Of a DNA stretch of 64,000 nt, positions 50,078 through 64,000 are shown piece after piece; positions within the stretch are counted from its first letter, which is position 1; every line of letters starts with the position of its first letter. The stretch comes from Syngnathus acus (Eukaryota; Chordata; Actinopteri; Syngnathiformes; Syngnathidae), in contig NC_051103.1 of the NCBI RefSeq assembly GCF_901709675.1, positions 7,735,501 through 7,799,500 on the forward strand, in the 5' to 3' direction. The notes under the pieces were generated by a model, which was given only the letters and a program-made list of their open reading frames with translations, made no database searches and had not been told where the DNA came from. The translations under genes and the position numbers were made by a program.

Positions 50078-52791
50078 CTAAATTGGAAATGCATGCACAA
50101 GCTTCTTGTGTCTATTCAGTGTGTGGCGCCTTGAGAAAGCCTTAATGCAGATGTCGCACACAAACGGCTTTTGGCCCGAATGTAGCCGAGCGTGTGCATT
50201 CCGTAGACCAATTGTGATAAAGCCCTTGCCGCAAGTATCACATTTGAATGGTCGGTCGGTGGAGTGGTGCATGAGGAAGTGTTTCTTCTGTTCAGTAGCC
50301 GTCAGGAAAGTCTTGTTACAACCATTTGCGTTGCATTTCAAAGGTCTCTCTCCTGTATGGAGCAACTTATGTCTGGCGATGGATGAGACAGAAATGGACT
50401 TCCCGCAGTACGGACAAAGACAACGGCGGGTGCATTGGTCGATGTGTTTGCGCTTGTTGTGCTGTAGGAGAGCTCCTTTCTCTTTAAAATATGTCTGACA
50501 CTCGGCACAGAAGTGTTTCTTCTTGTCTTTCTCCTCACTGTGGACAAAACGGTGGTGCCGTAGCAGGTTGGTCCTCTGCGAAAAGGTTTTCCCGCAGTCT
50601 CCACAGAGGTAGGGTTTCTCCTTCGTGTGAACCCTCTGGTGCGAAACCAAATCGCAATCGTTTCGAAATCCCATGGCGCAAATACTGCACTTTAGCGGCA
50701 GATGACCAGCGTGCCTCCATTCGTGTCGGATCATATACTCCAGCCTCGAGAAGGTTTGTGAGCAGTGGATGCACTTAAAGGGTCTGCCAACCTTGTGGAA
50801 ATGTTGATAATGTTTGCGCAACGGCTTAAAAAGAATGAAGGTCTTCTCACAGCGAGTACACTGAAACTCAGTGTGGGAGGCCTTGTGCCTTTCTAATGTC
50901 GCTGCATCTTTTAGGACTTTCCTGCACACACTGCAGTAGAGTTGGTTATGAGTCTGCTTATGGGCTTCCAGCGAGAGGCTGAACTCAAAGGCCTTCTCGC
51001 AGTGGTCGCATTTATAAAGCTCCTGGCCAGGCTCGGGATCTTCTCGCTGCTGAGCGTGATCGTAGCATCGTTTGACTATATGCGTCTTCAGGGATGAGAG
51101 AAGCTTGAATTTGCTGTTGCAATGTGGGCAGGTATACTGTCCGTCCGGAAAGTGGCTTCTCACGTGACTTCTCAGTTTGGAGCTCACTCGCTCATTGCAG
51201 ATGAAGCACTTGACTTGGGACTTTGACTTGGGACTTTTGACTTGACGAGACTTTTTTGGAGGGACGCTCTTTTTGCTGGCCCGATGTTTTCTTGATGCTT
51301 TTTCCTTATTTGTCACGGGAGTGACCTCATTTAACAAATGTGAAGATGAATCGACAGAAGTCACATCCAAGGCATCCTCACCCGAGTTGTCGAACCATGA
51401 ACTCGGACTACTCAGAGAGTTCTCATTTGAATAGAAAGACCAGGAAGATTCTTCACTTCCAACGTCCTTACTGTCAGAGCAATCGGGAGATGCTTCCATT
51501 GGACTGGAAACACATGTGTTAACCTGCATATCCTCTTCCGTTCTATTCCCTGTGGTTGCTTTTTTGCATGGAGAAGACGAAGGGGTCTCCTGCGAGGAAT
51601 TACCTGTTACTGCAGCACACTTGAGAGCAGACATGATGTAGGTGCTGTCCGAGAAAATATCTGTAAAAAAAAAAATTGTTTTTGCAAAGTTGTGGTCATA
51701 ATTCATAAAAACTACAAATTAAAAGAAAATTAAAAACCACTTGCCATTGGGTTCAAGTAGGCTGTGGCCCTTGTGATACTGAAGCAGATTTGTGAGCGCA
51801 TCACAGCTACGCATTGTTTGCAAAGAGTCACCCAGAACAGAGGACACCTCACGACAGGTGGAAGCAACCTACATGGAAAAATACGTGTGCTTGTAAATAC
51901 AACTCATGGCTTTGTCATATATTCATGTTTTCGTGTTTGTACCTGTTGGAAAGTTTGCTCAGAAAGAAATTTCTCAAGTCTGCACAGAAAGAGCTCCACC
52001 AGGGACTTAAGAGCCTTGTCATATGATGGGCCAAACTCCTGGGGAAAAACCTCCTAAAAGAAAATTGGCATTTCACATCAGAACGTCAGGGTGCCAGTTT
52101 TGTTCTGAAAATATCTTAGCACTCACTGTAAAAAAGTGTTCCCTCTCAGCAGGATCATTCAGCAAGTGTTTCACAAAATCCACAAAACTTGAGCATGGGT
52201 TGTCATTTTCAGCAAAGCTCTGCAAAACATTGCCAAATCTCATTAGCAGATAGATAACGTTCGATAAAGTCACAACTTGTCTTCAAAGGAGATGACCTTT
52301 TCGACGCTGCTCATGTTATATACCTTCATTCGATCCAGGTGCTGCTCTACATCATTGAAATGAGTCTTGCCTTCCAAATGACATAACTCTAGGATCATCT
52401 AAAACAAAAAATGAATTACAATTAATATAGCAATTGTATTGACAGTTGTGTCCTAATTTGGAGTGAGTGACCAACTAACTTGCGCTCTGAGGCCCAGGAT
52501 GAGTTGGGTCCGCTGACAGTCGGTGATCACCTCTGGCACGACGTCTGTAACCATGCAAACAAAATCCTCCACCATCTCATAATCAGTCACAACTCGTTGA
52601 TCGATGATCTGCCAGATTGCCGCAGAGACGAGTTTAACTGGGGACACCAGTAGGCGCAAAGCAGACAACGGAAGTTGGACACCTACATGAAATATGAAGA
52701 GGTCAATGAAACATTCCCAAATGACCAAATGTTGCCAAAATAACTCGCGCACAGGGATATTTTTGGATTGAATGCACCTACCTGTATTCAT
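50078..52791 (-). CDS. TIN2-like N-terminal domain fused to 13 C2H2 zinc fingers (paralogue B)
   Basis: Seven exons: 52791-52782, 52682-52480, 52398-52324, 52219-52127, 52053-51943, 51868-51745 and 51660-50078 (732 codons plus stop). Exons 2, 5 and 6 have exactly the lengths of paralogue A (203, 111 and 124). The helical domain (LRLLVSPVKLVSAAIWQ, QRTQLILGLRAQ, FGPSYDKALKSLVELFLCRL) resembles TIN2. A Ser-rich linker with basic SRKHRASKKS leads to about 13 zinc fingers from residue about 357 to the end; unit CICNERVSSKLRSH-like at the start and NANGCNKTF (CX4C) are atypical. The intron after exon 6 starts with GC (AATG|GCAAGT), where paralogue A has GT. Tandem duplication from a common ancestor is clear; function is inferred only from domains. 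Confidence 0.83.
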
Positions 52792-54287
52792 TTCTATTTC
52801 CCTTCGAGTCCAAACTCTAAATGCGCCCACTTTACCAAACTACTTTCCGCGGAGACTCGAGTGTCGGGGGACGTTCAAGCTTTCCGGTCCGACGGTATTT
52901 TGTGTCCGATATGGTTGTCACAGTATAAAGAGTCCGCTTCTTCCAAAACCACTTGCAAAGATTTTACGGAAATAAAGTCATTCTTAATTGAGTAACTTTT
53001 ATGCGTGTTGACTTAATTATCAGAACTAGTGTTGTATGCATGATGTGGGATTGTCTTTTTCCGCAAGTGATTCGTTCTTTTATTTTGTTCATATGACTTC
53101 AACCAGTAGGTGTCGGTAATGCGCATTGAAGCTGGTGCCACCTCGCCGTAAAACAGAACGAAGAAGAAAATGACGTCAGGACGTCTTTTCACCCTGTTCT
53201 TAAACCAATATTTCGTGTCACCAATTGTTTGCATTATGTCAGTGATTTCTCTTTCAGATGATTTTGACGTAGTGGGAAAACAAAATGACACGAATAACAT
53301 AACTGCATGTGCAAATTTGAAAATCCCATTTGACCTCCTCATCACTTCTCACCAAATGTGCATGCAGTTGTGATAGTAACCACCACAAGACAAGCGATTG
53401 TATCACCTTTATTTGTGGTGGCATTGGCAACATGTTGAAAAAGCTGATAATTGAACATTTTTAATTGCCTGCGTGAACACCTCGAAAACAAAGCCAACTA
53501 CAGCCATATCTGTAGAGCATTAGTGTGATCTAAAAGTTACAATTATAGACAACAGTGGGACAATTGTGACTTGTTCATTACAAAGATGATGAACATCTGC
53601 ACCCACCAGAAATATACAAACCCTGCATTACTGTAATGTTTCCCGAACAGTTTAATGGGCACTCACAAATCAGTATAATGAATATGATGGTTGGAGAAAG
53701 CCACTTAAATATACTGTATTTTTTCAAAAAAAAATCACGTTTAAAAAACATGACTGTTTGCTGCTAAAACTGATTACAATTTGATTTTTGGTTTTCACCA
53801 AGTTTGATGGATTCAAAGTCTTTCTCTCAAAATGCAAGTGACAGAAAAGCAATGTGCATTTATTTCGAACACACACCACCTCAAAAAGTGAATAGCCCAC
53901 CATAACTGCTTCAGTATTGTACAAGGCCAAATGAAATTGCAAATGCAACAAAACCTCAAACATTTTTTTTTTTTGAACATAGAAAATGTTTCTCACTTTG
54001 TTGCCCTTCCTTTATACAAAGTAATAAAAAAACTTAATGCAAGATGCGTCAAACAGAGAGCCAATAAGCTTAGAACAAGCTTCTGCAGATGCTGGGTCAG
54101 TAGACAATGCTGACAGCTCCTCCTACTTGCTCTGTCTCAGGCATCTTACTCTATCTAGCCTAGAGGGAGTTGAAAAGGAGGGAGTGGTTGGTTGGTTGAT
54201 TGATGGGGAAGAGGGGAGTCCCAGGTATCCACTGCGTCATCTCCTCCTCCTGGCCCGTCCGTCCCCCTCTTTCAGTCTTTTGGGCAC
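52792..54287. other. Intergenic region between paralogue B and kdelr2
   Basis: This contains the paralogue B promoter, a dispersed element at 53102-53170 and the kdelr2 3' untranslated region, with minus-strand AATAAA candidates at about 53408-53413 and 53855. No other gene is seen. Confidence 0.5.
53102..53170. repeat. Short interspersed element of a common fish type
   Basis: CCAGTAGGTGTCGGTAATGC, GCATTGAAGCTGGTGCCACC and CGCCGTAAAACAGAACGAAG then AAGAAG matches a widespread short fish sequence of the form GGTGGCGGTAATGC...GCCGTAAAACA(GAA)n. A CRE octamer follows at once (53170-53177). The family name is not assigned. Confidence 0.45.
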
Positions 54288-55774
54288 TTAAGCAGGCAAA
54301 CTAAGCTTCTTCCCTTTGAGAACTACAATGAGAGAAATTGTGACATTCATTTGCAAAACATTTTTCTTCAAAAAAAAAAAAAAAAAATCATATACTACAT
54401 GATGTGCTCAGCGCATCATGTCCACGGACAGATATGGAAAGGCAGCAGGACTTACCTTTCGTTACATACAAGTAGAAGAAGTCACAATAGAGGATGGTTT
54501 GCACCACCCCTGCAACAATGGCGATCATGTCGAAGAATCCCTCAAAGTAGAACCTCCATATCCAGTTGATGAGGTACAGGGCTCTGTAGAGTCCCAAGAA
54601 GAACAAGTAGTGGGTGGTGATGGTCTCAGCCTCGCCCGTTTTGCTTATCAAGAAGAGCTGCGGCAGGATGGCCACTGATTCCAAGTAGATGGAGAAAGTC
54701 CACAGGATCTGGAGCGCAACAGAGGAAAGGACTCAATGTTGGGGACATGAGAAGAATATAGATATATTGGAGGTTAGCTCCATCATCTACTTTTCTGCCA
54801 CAGTGTCAACAAATAGTGAGCCTGACCTCCAGCGGAGAGAAGTCGTGATTCACGAGAAATGCGAGGCCACCGACAGGAACGATGAGAAACTCCACTCGGA
54901 ATGTATCATGGTTTCCGTCGTACGTCGCTTTGAACTTCATGTAGATCAGGTAGACGGTGGCGTACGCACATCCGATATAGATGACCTGAAAGACAAATGG
55001 GCAGAAGTTGCTCCATGCACCGGACAAATATGATGGGACAATGTTGCGTGTCTGCAGGGCCTCACTTTCATGGTTGTGTTGTAGAGAGAGATGAAGGATG
55101 TGAGCAAGTCCAAGTAGCGAGTGGTGAAGACCAAGGCAAAAAGGATCTGACTCTTTCCGGAAATTCCTGCGAGGAGACAAAAACAAGCAGTTTCATAAAC
55201 GCATCGAAACAATTCTTTTAGTCGATGCGTGTCATCTGTTAAGACTGAAGGCTGCCACGTCAGTCAGAGACCACACCACCAAAACCAAGTGACCTTTCTC
55301 GCCAAAATAAAATGAAGATAAATTGGAAAAAGCACAAGTAATCGTTCTGAGATCAACTGGACTTTGATCCCGAGAACCTAAAGTTAGGGTTCCGCTGCAC
55401 TAAAGCGGCATAGCAAGCATCTCTTAACCAAACCACGAACCTCCTTTCAGGTTCCTTGCATACCAAATGAAGCTATAATTAATTTAGCCGCAATTGCGCT
55501 GCAAAATGTGACAACCATTCATTAATGTACGACATGACACACCTGTGATAAGCGACATTAGCAGGCTAGCTACAACTAACTGACAATACGACTACAGATG
55601 TGTACGATGGAACTTCACATGTCATAAACATATTGACACTATATCAAGTGCGAGTGCTAAAGGTTGCTCGTGTTGCGACTTACCGGCACAGGAACGGCTT
55701 TTCCATATTTTTAGTAGCAAGATGATGATGGCTGCTAGGTGGGACAGATCGCCGGTTAGCCTGAAGATATTCAT
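54288..55774 (-). CDS. kdelr2: KDEL endoplasmic reticulum protein retention receptor 2
   Basis: This seven-helix receptor binds C-terminal KDEL/HDEL signals in the Golgi at acidic pH and returns escaped ER residents by COPI vesicles. Five exons: 55774-55684, 55166-55066, 54985-54827, 54708-54456 and 54322-54288 (212 codons plus stop, the family length). It begins [20 protein letters not shown] and ends [11 protein letters not shown], with the cytosolic lysine signal used for [24 protein letters not shown] and [20 protein letters not shown] are near-invariant. The N terminus and [13 protein letters not shown] fit the KDELR2 type better than KDELR1. Teleosts often keep two kdelr2 copies; which one this is cannot be told. 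Confidence 0.94.
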
Positions 55775-56853
55775 CTTTCAGCAGACGTGAAGGGACTAAA
55801 TACTGCGCAGTGATCCAAAAAGAGTCTCAGATGAGCTCAAATGCGTGCCCTTATCGCTTTTGGGGTGAAAATAACAGGATCAAGTGATTGTAGCCCGCTA
55901 AGATTGGGGAAAATGGCGAGTGATGCGCGACGTGGCTCGGGGGCGTGACGAAAACTACAATAGCCAATAGGAAATCGGATCCGCTTCTGGTTTCGACCAA
56001 TAAAAAGAGCACTTTACGCCGTTGTCATAATTTATGCTCACTCACGTTGCGTTTATGCGGAGAAACACTCGGAATTTCTTTATTCGGCGCTAACACATCA
56101 AGTCAAGCAAAACGTAATTTCCTTGCATGCGTTTCTCGAACGTGCAACAATTTGTGTCTGTCAATACTGCTGCGATTAAAATAAAAAAGCATACTGGAAA
56201 AAAAGAAAAAGCCAAATATGGCATCTTTCAGTTGGAAAATGTAATCATATTCTTTATTGAGGAACTCACTGCATTAGAATACAAATATTGCTTGTGTCAG
56301 GATTCACGAAGCAATATAACTTGAACACTCAGACATGTCTAAACCGTTGGCAACAAAAGCGTCAAGTGAAACTACGCAAAAAGTGTAGATCCTTTTAATG
56401 GCTACAGTAACTTTCTAACACAAGGAACAGCTTATCAGTGGAATACTCTTCCATTCTAAAATCACAGAGCTGGTGGATGTTTATTTCCAGTTTAATTTCA
56501 ATCTGTACATAATGAGGTACTGAAATTGACTGCACAACACTGATTTCAATATTTGTGCTTTTCAGAACAGGTTTTGTTAAAAAAATAAAATGGGTCTTTG
56601 AGGGAACCTTAATCTACCACTATCATGTATACAAGTATAAAAATTGATTAATCAGTCATTGAAATCATGTAAATGAATGTGCATTTAGATTTGATTTTTC
56701 ACATTGACGTGGAAAGGTAAACAATTTACTTTCTACTTCCCACATAAAAACATTACACAGTACAATACAGCGATGTGTACCATCCCTACACAGCTCAAGC
56801 TAAGGGAAAAAAGTCACCTTTTCTTAAAAGTGATGAGGTATCACTGTCTCAAA

Positions 56854-56888
<35 letters not shown>

Positions 56889-56964
56889 TCAATTTGACTT
56901 GAAAGCCATGCTTTCAGGGTTCATTTTGGCAAAATAGGTGCACCCTCACACCTAGCTCCGTTCT
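55775..56964. other. Intergenic region kdelr2 to mettl9
   Basis: The left part is the kdelr2 promoter region. The right part is the mettl9 3' untranslated region, with a minus-strand AATAAA at about 56253-56258 and a run of about 27 T at 56859-56885. Nothing else is seen. Confidence 0.5.
56859..56885. repeat. Poly-T run
   Basis: An uninterrupted T run of about 27 bases, 80-106 bases downstream of the mettl9 stop on the gene strand, where it reads as poly-A within the 3' untranslated region. Confidence 0.8.
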
Positions 56965-58496
<1,532 letters not shown>

Positions 58497-59998
58497 AATG
58501 GACAACAACTCTGTGAGCAAGCGGACAGTTGACCCATAGACGAAGTCAGGAAGAAGTTAACTCACTGGACCGGGGAGACCAGCGAGATGTTAACATTGAA
58601 GACACAAGAAGATAAACGCGTCAAGGGGCAGTAATCTATCGTAAATCAATACGCCAGGATAATTCGCGTCCAAAACAAGCAAGCAAGCAAACAAACTCGA
58701 GGGTGTGGTGGATTTAAAAACGCCGGGAAGTGTTCATCCCGTCAGCTTTGGCCGGTGGCAAACCCACGTAAGCCTCTGCTCTGCTCTGCCCTGCCCAGAA
58801 GGAAAACAAATATTTCCGCGTGACACTTCCGGTGTAACCACTAAACATGTCCGGGTTTGATGGCAAGTATCCGGCTATATTAACAACAATTATAATACAA
58901 TAAAATAATAACATTACAGAAAACCTCAATACTCAGTTGATTGTTAAATCAAGATGTAAAATAATAAAACAATACAATAATAAAATAACGCACAAATGTG
59001 GCAAAAGTACTCACCCAAAGTTCAGAGTGCTCATTCTATAAAGAATTCATCATTTCAATTATTTCCAGAAGAAAAGCCTTGTGAAATACTTGGTGAGAGG
59101 CTTTTATTAGCTGCAACAATACATTTCAGAAATACATTGTACCATTTTCTGTCCTTTGACATCCAAGCCTTCATTGACCACATCACAGGTCTCAGAAATC
59201 ATGTTAACAGTTACTTGCAGGGAGAACAGATTGAAGAGCAATACTTTTGCATCCAACAGCACACTCATTACTCACCCCCCTGCAAAAGTACCGCAAACAC
59301 AAAACTTTCCTTCTGTCCTACATTATCCAGGAGAGAAAAAGATTTTGCCATGAATAATTAGCTGAACTCCCCCTTCTCACCTCTTAAGACAACACGTGGA
59401 CGTGGTTCACTGTAGTCTTACTTCATTATGAGTTGGGATGAGCTCTGTAACAACCTTACAGTCAAAGTCAAAAACGTTTTTAAATGATAACAGTTTCATC
59501 AAAACATTGCACTATTTGGAAATTATACTGCCAGAGTTCAAATTTAGTGCGACTTTCTGTGAAATGTCATTGATTTATCTGATTATCACTATCATACCCT
59601 GTTTCATATGAAAAGAGGTCCATACAATTGCGAGATAAAAAAAAAGGATGACTTGCTTATCCACCAATTTTATAGCTCACTTCCAATGTCGAAATTCTCC
59701 ACAATATAATCAAGGGCATTTCCGTTCATCTGCTCACAGCACATATATTTTACCCAGTGGGGTAAGACAGCAGTTTGGGTTAATTTGAACTTCAATTCAA
59801 GGTTATTTTTAAAAATATGATATCATGAGGAAAGTGTTAAATAATGGTCAATATAGCAAAATGGCCCAAAATGTAAACGCGTGTTGTGCAAAATTTACTT
59901 GGGATAATCCCTAAATTAAACAAAGCTAAACGTACTGTTGCATACACTAACAAAGATATTTATGGGTGGGGAACCAGAATGCAAGTATGGAATGTGTT
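58497..59998. other. Intergenic region mettl9 to fasn
   Basis: This contains the mettl9 promoter side, a CAAG/CAAA repeat at about 58677-58694 and the fasn 3' untranslated region. A minus-strand AATAAA lies at about 59103-59108. No coding sequence was recognised. Confidence 0.5.

Positions 59999-64000
<4,002 letters not shown>

Overview
This window is nuclear DNA of a ray-finned (teleost) fish. Its genes are split by GT-AG introns, there are no operons or ribosome binding sites, short fish-type repeats are scattered through it, and every recognisable protein has a vertebrate orthologue. The species cannot be named from the sequence. Ten genes were assembled exon by exon. In every complete model the summed exon lengths divide by three and the splice phases agree.

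Layout. 1-14.1 kb is mostly noncoding: three fragments of a dispersed repeat and two unexplained open stretches. 14.1-15.6 kb holds a two-exon urotensin II receptor gene (uts2r, +). 17.9-24.6 kb is ogfod3 (-), sharing a 337-bp divergent promoter region with hexd (+, 24.9-27.2 kb). cybc1 (-, 27.7-28.6 kb) faces narf (+, 30.1-32.9 kb) head to head. A small single-Ig-domain membrane protein resembling CD7 (+) lies at 33.7-34.5 kb. 34.9-39.0 kb is repeat-rich: a local duplication, nine tRNA-like sequences in alternating orientation, and a roughly 110-bp satellite containing a perfect 54-bp-arm palindrome. wdr45b (-) is at 40.7-43.7 kb.

45.1-52.8 kb contains two tandem minus-strand paralogues, each joining an N-terminal domain resembling the shelterin protein TIN2 (TINF2) to 13-14 C2H2 zinc fingers. 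Then follow kdelr2 (-, 54.3-55.8 kb), mettl9 (-, 57.0-58.5 kb) and the 3' part of fasn (-, from 60.0 kb past the right edge): enoyl reductase, ketoreductase, acyl carrier and thioesterase domains.

uts2r, ogfod3, hexd, cybc1, narf, CD7, wdr45b and fasn also lie together on human 17q25.3, so most of the window is an ancient conserved block. FOXK2, which lies between NARF and WDR45B in human, is absent here. The zinc-finger pair, kdelr2 and mettl9 are the fish-side departures. The genes are mostly unrelated housekeeping functions (lipid synthesis, ER retrieval, autophagy, methylation, hydroxylation, glycan cleavage, Fe-S protein); cybc1 and the CD7-like gene are immune-related. The most interesting material is the TIN2-like/zinc-finger pair and the 35-39 kb repeat complex.
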